Source of the DNA: Dysosmobacter acutus | GTDB taxonomy: Bacteria; Bacillota; Clostridia; Oscillospirales; Oscillospiraceae | Direction of reading: 5' to 3' | DNA: 64,000 bases | NCBI RefSeq assembly: GCF_018919205.1 | Contig: NZ_JAHLQN010000001.1 | Coordinates: forward strand, 2,046,001-2,110,000 | Shown here: in pieces, positions 10,266 to 18,184 of the stretch | Layout of the letters: each line of letters starts with the position of its first letter | How positions within the stretch are numbered: the stretch's first letter is position 1 | Notes under the pieces: model-generated | What the model saw: the letters and a program-made list of their open reading frames with translations, nothing else | Told to the model about the DNA's origin: nothing | The model's database searches: none | Made by a program: the position numbers and the translations under genes

Positions 10266-11759
10266 TCAGATGCGCCATTCGATTTTAATGGAATCGCTGG
10301 TGGCGTAGATGACCCGGATGAGCTGATCCACGGTCTGGCGCTTATCCTCGAAGCTCAGTTCATCCCACATGGTCAGATGGTTGCTGATCTCGGTGTAGTC
10401 AGCTTCCTTGTGAAGTTTCAGCTCGGAGATGCGCTTCATCAGTTCCTGCTTCTTACCGTCCAGTTCCTTGATGCGCCCGCTGATATAGCGGAACATGGTA
10501 TCGTCAGCGGTGGCCAGACGGTCCATCAAAGCGCTGATCTCGCTCTCTGTCTGCGTCAATTCCACATTGAGAGTGGTGAGTTCCGGGTTAAGGATATTTC
10601 CTTTACGCTTTCTGAGAGAAGTGAACTGCGCCAGTTTCTTGAGCATCTCATTGTAGATAAGCTGTTCGAATTCGTCCGAGTAGATCGTACCGGGTCCTAC
10701 ACAGGCTCTGGAGTTCATTTTGTTAGAGCAGAGGAAGTATCTGGCCCTTGTGGTAGCATAATGCTTATCCACCAGCGCGTAGCCGCAGACGCCGCATTTG
10801 ATCTTTCCAGCCAGCCATGTATTCTTGGCCTTCTGATACGGCTTGATTTGCTGAGCCTCCAGACACTTGGCGCGGCATTTCAGCCACAGATCTGCTGGGA
10901 CGATTCCCTCATGGGGCGCCAATACCAGATGGTTGCCTTCCAAATTCATCTGCTTGCGGCCGGTGGAGTCCTGGCCCTTGTAGTAGTAGCAGCCATTTGT
11001 TCCGATAAAGTCGCCGGGGTCGTTGGCGATGATCGCGCCCTGGTCCCGGTAGAACTCGTAGACAGAGAGGTCCGCGCGAACGTAGATTGGGTTCCTCAGC
11101 ACATCTGCCATACGAGTACGGCACCACGGTTTTCCATTCTTGAGAATACCATGCTCCTGGAAGTACCGGATGATATCGCCGTAGGAACATTCCGGTTTGG
11201 AATAGAGCTCATAGATCAGCTTGACCTGTTCTGCCTCCTCGGGATTGATCTCATACATGGAAGTCTTAACGCCTTCAATGGTAGTCGGCACCAACCGAAA
11301 GCCGTATGGGATCCGTCCGCCCATATAGAAACTCTTTTGACTGCGGGAGAAATAGGCGTCTGTGACACGTTTCTGAATGGTTTCACGTTCCAGCTGAGCA
11401 AAGACAATGCAGATATTGAGCATGGCGCGGCCCATCGGGGAAGAGGTATCGAACTTCTCGGTCGTTGATACGAACTCAACCTTGTACTTCTCGAAGCGTT
11501 CCATCATGGTAGAGAAGTCCAGAATCGAACGGCTGATACGGTCGAGCTTATAGACGACCACTTTGCTGATGATTCCATTTTCAATGTCATTCATCATTTC
11601 GGCAAAGGCGGGGCGGTCTGTATTCTTACCGCTGTAGCCTCTGTCGGTATATACTTTGTAGGCTTCACCTCGCATCTCATATTTGCAGAACTCGATCTGA
11701 CTTTCGATAGAAATACTATCGGCTCTGTCAACGGATTGTCTTGTGTAGATTGCGTTCAT
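10266..11759 (-). CDS. Large serine recombinase (site-specific integrase/excisionase)
   Basis: A 497-residue large serine recombinase, SpoIVCA-like in layout. The N-terminal resolvase domain has the nucleophile in YTRQS (Ser9) and the KLDRISRS and MGRAMLNI motifs. A recombinase domain follows (GGRIPYGFR, then the WLAGKIKCGVCGY zinc-ribbon start with a second Cys pair around CSNKMNSRAC), then a coiled coil (about residues 380-440). The ribosome site AAAGGAG precedes the ATG. The stop codon lies 26 bp from the left core site, and the gene is on the same strand as cotJC. It is the obvious enzyme for integration and excision at the cotJC site. Confidence 0.95.
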   Translation of the reverse strand: MNAIYTRQSVDRADSISIESQIEFCKYEMRGEAYKVYTDRGYSGKNTDRPAFAEMMNDIENGIISKVVVYKLDRISRSILDFSTMMERFEKYKVEFVSTTEKFDTSSPMGRAMLNICIVFAQLERETIQKRVTDAYFSRSQKSFYMGGRIPYGFRLVPTTIEGVKTSMYEINPEEAEQVKLIYELYSKPECSYGDIIRYFQEHGILKNGKPWCRTRMADVLRNPIYVRADLSVYEFYRDQGAIIANDPGDFIGTNGCYYYKGQDSTGRKQMNLEGNHLVLAPHEGIVPADLWLKCRAKCLEAQQIKPYQKAKNTWLAGKIKCGVCGYALVDKHYATTRARYFLCSNKMNSRACVGPGTIYSDEFEQLIYNEMLKKLAQFTSLRKRKGNILNPELTTLNVELTQTESEISALMDRLATADDTMFRYISGRIKELDGKKQELMKRISELKLHKEADYTEISNHLTMWDELSFEDKRQTVDQLIRVIYATSDSIKIEWRI

Positions 11760-11780
11760 GTTGTAGCTCCTTTCACATAG

Positions 11781-11819
11781 AAAAGAGCTGCTGACGAGTA
11801 CATCATACCGCAGCAGCTC
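11781..11819 (-). terminator. Hairpin terminator/attenuator upstream of the recombinase gene
   Basis: Stem GAGCTGCTG / CAGCAGCTC followed by TTTT on the minus strand, between the 81-codon ORF and the recombinase ribosome site. The TGA of the upstream ORF lies in the loop, so translation of that ORF could affect folding. Confidence 0.7.
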
Positions 11820-12048
11820 CTAAATAGCTATTACTTTCATGTTGATTTGTATATTTGATAAAAACCTCAAACAGCCCTTCCTCGATGCATCGCCGCTGTT
11901 CAAAGCGTTCCTCATCAGAAAGCTGAGGAGTGAGGTTTTCAATCGTGATGGTGTTTTTTCTGCCGGAAACAATATGCGCATCACTGTTATACGTGAATGG
12001 ACGGGTAATAATAGATATCACCTCCAGGTTCGGGTACGCTTGATACAT
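11803..12048 (-). CDS. Small protein upstream of the recombinase; unusual start
   Basis: An open frame of 81 codons from an ATG at 12048, containing SGRKNTITIENLTP and SDEERFEQRRCIEEGLFEVF, a mostly polar, helical-looking sequence. I do not recognise a named family. The only strong ribosome site, GGAGGTGA (12025-12018), lies inside this frame. The next codon at proper spacing is ATT (12012), so the protein may really start there with about 69 residues. It stands in front of the recombinase and could be a recombination directionality factor or a regulator; that is inference from position and size only. Confidence 0.6.
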   Translation of the reverse strand: MYQAYPNLEVISIITRPFTYNSDAHIVSGRKNTITIENLTPQLSDEERFEQRRCIEEGLFEVFIKYTNQHESNSYLGAAAV

Positions 12049-12076
12049 TGTATTTTTGATATACTTGTCCTATGCA

Positions 12077-12112
12077 AAAGGGGAGAGCCGAATGATTTCG
12101 GCTCTCCCCTTT
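12077..12112 (-). terminator. Terminator after the relaxase gene
   Basis: A 16-bp perfect stem (AAAGGGGAGAGCCGAA and complement) with a 4-nt loop, followed by TTTT on the minus strand. It lies 4 bp after the relaxase stop and separates the mobilization genes from the recombinase unit. Confidence 0.88.
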
Positions 12113-12115
12113 GCG

Positions 12116-13462
12116 TCACATCGTCTGCTGCCAGGTATGTGTCTGCTCCTCCTCATGATCATCTGCTTTGTGACCGAGGGCGATTTTCTTTTCCTTTTCT
12201 CTGCGGAGTAGTTTGCTGTCAGCGCGATCGCGTTTTGTGGTACTGTCGATTACTGGAACAGCGGTTTGATCGCGTTCCAGAGTGTAGCCGAGCTGTAGCA
12301 CATCGCCCACAAGACTGCTCCGATGATTGCCAGCATCGCTGACCACAGGAGCAGACTGCCCCAGGGAATGTACGGCATCCGAAACCGGGGAAGATAGAAA
12401 GATTTCTCTTTCTGCTTCCCAGCCTGTTCGACCATTTGCTCCAAATGCTTCACCGATTTCAGCAGCTCGTCCATCTGGGATCTGGATGGATAGTCGCAGG
12501 GCATCTCCGACAGTCGCTTCAGATACTCTGTCTGCCACGAATTCAAATTCTCCAGTGATTCCAGCCGATGCTCCACCGCTTCCGGAAGGGGACAGTGGAC
12601 CTCGATGGGCGGCAGGACCGGTGGCGGTGTCTCCAGCTCCGGCTGTACCTGCGCGGGTCGGTTCAACGCCATTAGATCGTCCATAGATAATTTCTTCTCT
12701 GATCCTGAATTCATATTCCATATTCTCCTTCAGATATTTGTCACCGAACAGCATGCGGTCACGGCACTGCCAGCCGCTCGGCGTGGTGTAAGTGATATTC
12801 TTACGGGACTTTTCCCAGCGGACTTTACAGCCCTCACTCTCCATCAGCGCAATGAATTCCTCACGGGTGGACGCGTGGCGCATACAATCGTTGATGATAT
12901 TCATGAGCTGCAGCTTTTTGCTCTGACTGCGGGCTGCTGTGTGATACTCCCCGGTAGTCATGATTTTTGACTTGTGCCGGCTTGGGTCGGGCATGAATAC
13001 CGGAAGAGAAAACTCCAGGCATACCGCGTCGTTGCGCTGACGCAGTTCCTGGAGCTGTTCCTTTGCGATGTGCAGTTTCTTTCCAGTATCGAAATTGACA
13101 GAGTTGATAACGAAGTGTGAATGGATATGCTCGCGATCTACATGGGTGCAGACCAGGACCTCATGGCCCGAAAAATATTCCGCCAGCCTGAGCGCAGCGG
13201 CGTGAGCTGTGACCGGGTCTACTGACGCGCCCTTCGGAAAGCTTTGCACCATATGGTAAAACAGTTTGCCATCCGTTTTGTGATATAACCGCTTGGTAGT
13301 CATGAAGTCTGCGTAGACAGCGTCTGGTTCACAGTTGACGCCCGTGACCAGCCGCTGACCTTCCCACAGCGTTTTCTTTTCCTGCATAGTGTAACGCATA
13401 ACAGCGCCCATGCACCCGGCGGTCTGTCCCCGCTTATAATTTGTGAAGGTGATGATCGCCAT
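12116..13462 (-). CDS. MobA/VirD2-type relaxase
   Basis: A 448-residue relaxase that would nick oriT and pilot single-stranded DNA during mobilization. A tyrosine candidate lies in VMRYTMQ (Tyr24). The HUH-type metal motif HVDREHIHSHF spans about residues 107-117 (His107, 112, 114, 116), followed by FVINSVNFDTGKK. Beyond residue about 255 the sequence turns Gly/Ala/Arg rich, because a second gene is encoded there in another frame. The last 40 residues (KLLRREKEKKIALGHK onward) again look like a genuine relaxase tail. It overlaps no neighbour at the start and follows mobC by 3 bp. Confidence 0.92.
   Translation of the reverse strand: MAIITFTNYKRGQTAGCMGAVMRYTMQEKKTLWEGQRLVTGVNCEPDAVYADFMTTKRLYHKTDGKLFYHMVQSFPKGASVDPVTAHAAALRLAEYFSGHEVLVCTHVDREHIHSHFVINSVNFDTGKKLHIAKEQLQELRQRNDAVCLEFSLPVFMPDPSRHKSKIMTTGEYHTAARSQSKKLQLMNIINDCMRHASTREEFIALMESEGCKVRWEKSRKNITYTTPSGWQCRDRMLFGDKYLKENMEYEFRIREEIIYGRSNGVEPTRAGTAGAGDTATGPAAHRGPLSPSGSGGASAGITGEFEFVADRVSEATVGDALRLSIQIPDGRAAEIGEAFGANGRTGWEAEREIFLSSPVSDAVHSLGQSAPVVSDAGNHRSSLVGDVLQLGYTLERDQTAVPVIDSTTKRDRADSKLLRREKEKKIALGHKADDHEEEQTHTWQQTM
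12250..12714 (-). CDS. Coiled-coil membrane protein nested within the relaxase gene
   Basis: A 154-residue protein encoded on the same strand as the relaxase but in another frame, wholly inside it. It has a proline-rich region (about residues 20-45), a heptad-like helix (LKRLSEMP to EQMVEQAGKQKEK) and one C-terminal membrane segment (about 120-142). The ribosome site AAGGAG lies 11 nt before the ATG. Its composition is far more protein-like than the overlapping relaxase residues, so I regard it as real. It could anchor the relaxosome at the membrane; that is inference. Confidence 0.7.
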   Translation of the reverse strand: MNSGSEKKLSMDDLMALNRPAQVQPELETPPPVLPPIEVHCPLPEAVEHRLESLENLNSWQTEYLKRLSEMPCDYPSRSQMDELLKSVKHLEQMVEQAGKQKEKSFYLPRFRMPYIPWGSLLLWSAMLAIIGAVLWAMCYSSATLWNAIKPLFQ

Positions 13463-13465
13463 AAC

Positions 13466-13777
13466 TCACCAGCGCTTTCGTTCCAGGATCATCCGGACGG
13501 CATCACGGAGTTCCGAGAACACCTGAAGTGTGCTGTCCAGATGAATCACTGTCACTCGTCCCATGTGCGCCAGGGTAACAAGCTGATTCAGATTTTTCCC
13601 GATGTATTTCAGCTCCTTCAATACTTCTTTTAGTCCGTCGATGACCACGACCTGTTTGCCCAAACAACAGGCCGTCACATAATTGCTCATGGACATACCG
13701 GACTGCTTTGCCAACTCCTTGATGGATTCCCGGTCTCCGGAAGTCATACGGGTACTGAATTTAATATCTTTTTTCAT
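13466..13777 (-). CDS. MobC-like relaxosome accessory protein
   Basis: A 103-residue protein starting at the ATG at 13777, which follows GGAGGAAACAAC; a longer frame upstream has no ribosome site. An N-terminal ribbon-helix-helix-like part (KFSTRMTSGDRESIKELAKQ) is followed by the LKYIGKNLNQLVTLAHMG segment typical of the bacterial mobilisation protein MobC. MobC proteins bind oriT DNA and help the relaxase open it. It is immediately upstream of the relaxase gene (3-bp gap). Confidence 0.88.
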   Translation of the reverse strand: MKKDIKFSTRMTSGDRESIKELAKQSGMSMSNYVTACCLGKQVVVIDGLKEVLKELKYIGKNLNQLVTLAHMGRVTVIHLDSTLQVFSELRDAVRMILERKRW

Positions 13778-13976
13778 GTTGTTTCCTCCAAATCGTAGAT
13801 GAAGTGGGTCTGGGCTTCGCCCGGAAATAGAGCGGAAGATGGGCAACGGCTGTGCCGGTGACCAGACAAACGCGATGCTGGCTTCCTCCGAGGGAGGAAA
13901 TTCTTTCGCCGGACACCCGCGTTTCTCCTTTGGCCACAAACGGCCCAAACGGCGGTTATTTTGTCCCTGCGGGGGT
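13778..13976. other. Candidate origin of transfer (oriT) region
   Basis: A 200-bp non-coding stretch upstream of mobC is rich in short repeats: GGGC-TTC-GCCC at 13812-13822, TTCCTCC-gag-GGAGGAA at 13883-13899 and a direct repeat of CAAACGG at 13937-13943 and 13946-13952. Position beside mobC and relaxase genes is typical for oriT. No nick site can be assigned from sequence alone. Confidence 0.4.
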
Positions 13977-15032
13977 TCACTCGTCATGTTCGGAAAAGCC
14001 CCTCAAATCGGCTCCTGTGGCCTCGAGAGGGTCGATAGGGTCAACTCCCTGGGTGTCGACACTTTCGGCACGGCGAAGCTCGATGAGCCGCTTTCCATTG
14101 CTGCGGTATACACGCACTGTGATCCCGGATTTTCCAAGCGCCGCAAGGCTTTCCAAGATCAGACGAGTGGCTTTCTTTGGCGTGATCCCAAGCGAACCAT
14201 CAGGGTCGATTTTATTTGCGAACTCTGTGGGAGTGCCGATGTAGTCCGTGCGGTTCGACATGAATGCAGAGATGGCAGCAGTGATCCTGCCGCCGGGACT
14301 GATCTTGCTGTCACAGAGAAGCTGCCAGATATTGTCTTCGTTGCGTTCCAGCTCCAGCTCACGGTACTCGATATCACGGCCTATGCAGAAAAGTTTGGCA
14401 CGGCCGCTGCCGCGTTTATCTTCTACCAGTGTGAAGCTGGAATCCACGGCACCGCTGATCGCCGTGGTTCCGGAGATGCGGTTGAACACATCCTCATCGC
14501 CTTCTTTGCGCAGATGGTGGATAAGCAGAATCGCAATGCCATGCCTGTCCGCTATCTTTTTCAGCAGAGAGAGGTCGCGGTAGTCATTCGCATAGGCGTT
14601 GTCATTTTTTACGCCTCGCACCTTTTGCAGCGTGTCGATGATGATCAGGACTGTGTCGGGGTGGTCATAGATAAACTGTGCCAACTGTTCTTCCAACCCC
14701 CGGTCGAGGATACTGCTCTCTGTACAGAAATGAACATTGGATGGAGCATCCTCTGTAAGTTGGCAGAGCCGGTTTTGGATACGACGAGTGGAATCCTCCA
14801 GGCAGAGATAGAGCGTTGTGCCTTTCTTTGTTTCCATACCCCATACCGGATCTCCTTTGGCAACGCTGACAGCCAGCCACAGTGCCAACCAGGACTTTCC
14901 CACCTTGGGAGGGCCTGCAAGTATATGCAGCCCCTGGGATATGAACGTATCCACTACAAAGTACAGCGGTTCAATAGGTGTGCTCATAAGCGTTTTACCA
15001 TCAATGGTCTGCAGCGGTGTTGGTTTGCTCAT
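13977..15032 (-). CDS. RepA-like AAA ATPase / helicase
   Basis: A 351-residue RecA-fold ATPase of the AAA_25/RepA type, related to hexameric replicative helicases of mobilizable plasmids. Walker A is GPPKVGKSW near residues 40-48, Walker B VLIIIDTLQ ends near 135, and LLIHHLRK with the GTTAISGAVDS motif follows. The ATG at 15032 is chosen because AAGGAGG lies upstream; an 11-codon longer frame lacks a site. It probably drives replication of the excised circle or transferred strand. It is divergent from the polymerase-like gene. Confidence 0.88.
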   Translation of the reverse strand: MSKPTPLQTIDGKTLMSTPIEPLYFVVDTFISQGLHILAGPPKVGKSWLALWLAVSVAKGDPVWGMETKKGTTLYLCLEDSTRRIQNRLCQLTEDAPSNVHFCTESSILDRGLEEQLAQFIYDHPDTVLIIIDTLQKVRGVKNDNAYANDYRDLSLLKKIADRHGIAILLIHHLRKEGDEDVFNRISGTTAISGAVDSSFTLVEDKRGSGRAKLFCIGRDIEYRELELERNEDNIWQLLCDSKISPGGRITAAISAFMSNRTDYIGTPTEFANKIDPDGSLGITPKKATRLILESLAALGKSGITVRVYRSNGKRLIELRRAESVDTQGVDPIDPLEATGADLRGFSEHDE

Positions 15033-15103
15033 ATATGAAACCTCCTTTTCAAATTTTGAATACAAGAACTACAACCTCATAAAAGGTGGGAGCAGTATTC
15101 GTT

Positions 15104-15131
15104 TTGCATTTGAAAAGGTTTATGATATACT
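15104..15131 (+). promoter_or_regulatory. Promoter of the polymerase-like gene
   Basis: -35 TTGCAT, 16-bp spacer, -10 TATACT. It lies in the divergent intergenic region, 26 bp before the preferred ATG at 15158. Confidence 0.6.
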
Positions 15132-15157
15132 AAAAGCAAATGGAGGTGCGTGTGCCG

Positions 15158-18100
15158 ATGGTGAAATATACGATCTATGAACTCTCGGCCAGAGCGGTCA
15201 TGAGTTATGCAGAAGAAGAGAATAGAATTCATACATTCCGGTTGAATCATACTGCTACCGAGCACTGCAAGGTACCCGGAGCAAAGCACGAGCAGGACGA
15301 CTGTGCTATGTTTTTTCAGCTTATGTGTCAACTCCATGGAGACCGGTATCGGGTGCCGGCGGATGCGTGCATTGCCGACCTTGCGGACATCATTTTTTAT
15401 ATGGACTTTACCGGTATCTTTGATCGCCGTGGTACAAACCAGACACAGAAAACCCGCCGCGAGAAAGCCAGGGACATGTTTCGCCCCGAAGGCGTTACGC
15501 TGGATTTTGGCAGCGGGCCTCACCGATATGTCAGCTTTGAACGTTCCGCCAGCATGAGCCGCAGATCCAGGCTCTCATTTATTCGTGCAGACCTGTATGA
15601 GCCAATGCGCCGGCGCATGATGATGGATATGACCCTGGAGCGCTGCCAGCTCAGTAAGCTCTATGCATACAATGGCCTGTTGTTTTCCAGCGGAATCCGG
15701 GTGGACGGCATTCGTATTGACAAGCCGCACCGCGTCATTGTGATCGACAACCCTACGAAAGTCGTAAAGAGAGTTCCCGTCATCACTGTTCGGGAGGGGT
15801 ATGAGCCGGGGAAATATCATAGAGTAGAGACGCTGGAAGATGTGAAAGTCACTTGCTTCGACGGCGTCGGACTCATTTCTAAGGAGTACGCTGAGACAGT
15901 GGACAAGACCTACTGCGGCAGGCATAGCCATACTTCGTTTCAGATCCGCATGCCTTATATCAAAGGGATGCTGCATCAGGTAGACTTCAAGGACTTTTTG
16001 AAGCGTTCCGGTACACAGATCATTCAGGATATCTGGGGCGTAAATCACGCAGTCAAGGATGTGGACATCATCCTGACCCGCAGCCAGTTCAAGGCTTATG
16101 ATTGGCTGCGGGAAAACGGCATGACCTGGCAGGATTACTGGAAGGCATTCCGGAAATACCGTCATGCCCTGTATATCACCAACGTGAGCAAGGAGGAACC
16201 AGAAGCGCTCATTGAACTGAACTACCAGTTTCTATCCACAGTGTCCATTCGACCAGAGGAATTCCGGCCTGCGGATCTTCCCAATGGCTGGGGTCACAGT
16301 CCGGAGAAAGATGAGAGGCGGTGGCTGACCAAGGCAACAGAGACTGCCTACTATGATTTCTGCGCCAATGAGACTTTCCGTCGAGAGTATTTTCTGAAGG
16401 GCTTTGACCAGCCGCGCAGAAGCCGAGCGCATATGCTTGCCCGGGTACTGCGCAAAAATCCGCTGTTTATTCAGGAACCGATCTATGCCGACGCATTGGA
16501 CGCGCAAGCGAAAAAGATTTTAAAGGGTTACGCTGTGGGTCATCTTTTGGTGCCGGGTGATAACCGTTTCCTGTCCGGAGACCTGCTGGAACTGCTGCGG
16601 CAGCTTATGACGCCACGCATATTTCAGATGCCGGCAGAGCGTTCTTTCTGCGATGCTGTCAACGCTGATATGTTTACAGAGGACAGCTTCTATGCCCCCG
16701 GCGCTGTCTATGAACATGACGAAAGCTGCACCTTGCTTCGTAATCCTCACATCGCACGCAACGAGGAGCTTCAGCTATCCGTATACCCAGATGATGAACT
16801 CCGAGCTCATTATCTGGGGCATCTGACAGATGTCGTTATGGTGTCCGCGGATACGTTGGCGGCAGAGCGTCTGGGCGGGGCCGACTATGACGGCGATTTG
16901 ATCAAAACCATTGCTGACCCTGTCCTGAACCGCTGCGTCAAGCGGAATTACGAGTATGATGTCTATCAGAAGCTTTCCAATAATACCAATCTACCGCTGC
17001 TGAAAATCCCATCTCTGTCAGCGCCGCTGTCCAACGCCAATGACTGGCGGGAGAGATTCCGCACGGTAGAAAACACCTTCGCCGCCCGCATCGGCCAGAT
17101 CTGCAACGCCGCTATGGACCGCAGTGTTATTGCATACAGTGAGAATGCCGACCCGGAAGAACGGAAGCGGTACCGCCGGGAAATTGAAACGCTGGCCATC
17201 CTCAGCGGTCTGGAGATCGATGCCGCTAAAAGCGGCGTTCGGCCTGATCTGGATGAGTATATCGGTAAAAAGCGGGTAAAGCGCAGTGCGTTCCTCCAGT
17301 ATAAATATCTGGCAGAACAGGCTGAGGAGACTCGGCGGGCCTGGTATGAACCGAGCCATAAGGAAAAGCTGGATGCTTTTTTTGAAAAGACAGACTGGAG
17401 CAAGGTGGGGTCTCATATTGAGCGGTTGCCGTATCTGGCGCGGCAGCTGGAGCAGAACACACCAAGAATGAAAGCCAGACCTGCGAAGGACAGTGAGTTG
17501 TTTGTTTTTGCACAGGAACGCGGTTGGAAAAACAAGTTGGACAAGCAGGTCCTTGCTTCTGTTTCTGAACTGCTGGGGGACTACGAACACTGTCTTTCCC
17601 GTATTCGAGCCTGCCGTATTCCTGTGAAAGACAAACAGAGAAAGATTGACATTGACCGTATTCTCTATGCCAGAGGACAGGAGGAATTATATGATTCTGA
17701 CGAGCTGTACGCTTTTTTCCAGCAGCTGCCTCCGGAACGCATTACCGCACTGCGGCAGGCTATTTCCGACTGCCAGTGGCATTTCATGGCATCTGATGAG
17801 AGGGAGACATTTTTGATGGCGCATCTCCCGGAGGCAGCTGACTACTATGACCTGCTGACAGATTTTCGGAACAGCGGTTTTCGCGTTTTGGGCGATCTGG
17901 TCTGTGATGTGGATGATGAGAATAGCAGCAGAGAGCGAAAAAAGCTGATTCGAAAGGGAGACTCGCCATATTTCATAGCCATGATGGAGGCGTATATGGA
18001 GAATCCGTTTTCAGGAGATGAGCGTGCTGTGGTTTCCAAAGTGTGCCGAAAATATTTGGACAGGATCGTTCGCCCTGGTCTTGCTGTACGGTATGTGGTG

Positions 18101-18184
18101 GCTTTGGGCAAGCGGAAGCTGTTGTGGGACCTGCTGCTGGACCGGATTGAAGAGAATGTACTGGAGGTGCCCTATGCTGAATGA
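15158..18184 (+). CDS. Two-barrel RNA-polymerase-like protein (RdRP/YonO superfamily)
   Basis: About 1,008 residues from the ATG at 15158, which follows GGAGGTG; the ATG at 15140 is too close to the promoter and lacks a site. Around residues 572-584 it has GGADYDGDLIKTI, matching the DxDGD metal-binding signature of double-psi beta-barrel RNA polymerases. About 50 residues earlier is LLRNPHIARNEE, which resembles the RNP-x-x-H-x-x-D block of eukaryotic RdRPs. The spacing between the two blocks is as in RDR proteins. Family knowledge: single-chain two-barrel polymerases occur in phages (YonO of SPbeta) and Firmicutes elements. Template (DNA or RNA) and role are unknown. It overlaps the next gene by 11 bp. 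Confidence 0.7.
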   Translation: MVKYTIYELSARAVMSYAEEENRIHTFRLNHTATEHCKVPGAKHEQDDCAMFFQLMCQLHGDRYRVPADACIADLADIIFYMDFTGIFDRRGTNQTQKTRREKARDMFRPEGVTLDFGSGPHRYVSFERSASMSRRSRLSFIRADLYEPMRRRMMMDMTLERCQLSKLYAYNGLLFSSGIRVDGIRIDKPHRVIVIDNPTKVVKRVPVITVREGYEPGKYHRVETLEDVKVTCFDGVGLISKEYAETVDKTYCGRHSHTSFQIRMPYIKGMLHQVDFKDFLKRSGTQIIQDIWGVNHAVKDVDIILTRSQFKAYDWLRENGMTWQDYWKAFRKYRHALYITNVSKEEPEALIELNYQFLSTVSIRPEEFRPADLPNGWGHSPEKDERRWLTKATETAYYDFCANETFRREYFLKGFDQPRRSRAHMLARVLRKNPLFIQEPIYADALDAQAKKILKGYAVGHLLVPGDNRFLSGDLLELLRQLMTPRIFQMPAERSFCDAVNADMFTEDSFYAPGAVYEHDESCTLLRNPHIARNEELQLSVYPDDELRAHYLGHLTDVVMVSADTLAAERLGGADYDGDLIKTIADPVLNRCVKRNYEYDVYQKLSNNTNLPLLKIPSLSAPLSNANDWRERFRTVENTFAARIGQICNAAMDRSVIAYSENADPEERKRYRREIETLAILSGLEIDAAKSGVRPDLDEYIGKKRVKRSAFLQYKYLAEQAEETRRAWYEPSHKEKLDAFFEKTDWSKVGSHIERLPYLARQLEQNTPRMKARPAKDSELFVFAQERGWKNKLDKQVLASVSELLGDYEHCLSRIRACRIPVKDKQRKIDIDRILYARGQEELYDSDELYAFFQQLPPERITALRQAISDCQWHFMASDERETFLMAHLPEAADYYDLLTDFRNSGFRVLGDLVCDVDDENSSRERKKLIRKGDSPYFIAMMEAYMENPFSGDERAVVSKVCRKYLDRIVRPGLAVRYVVALGKRKLLWDLLLDRIEENVLEVPYAE

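Noticed and set aside
10170..11468. 432-codon plus-strand frame antisense to the recombinase
   Set aside because: The recombinase on the other strand has all catalytic motifs; this frame also crosses the att junction and shows no domain.
13839..15038. 399-codon plus-strand frame
   Set aside because: Antisense to the RepA-like ATPase, no ribosome site, no recognisable domain.
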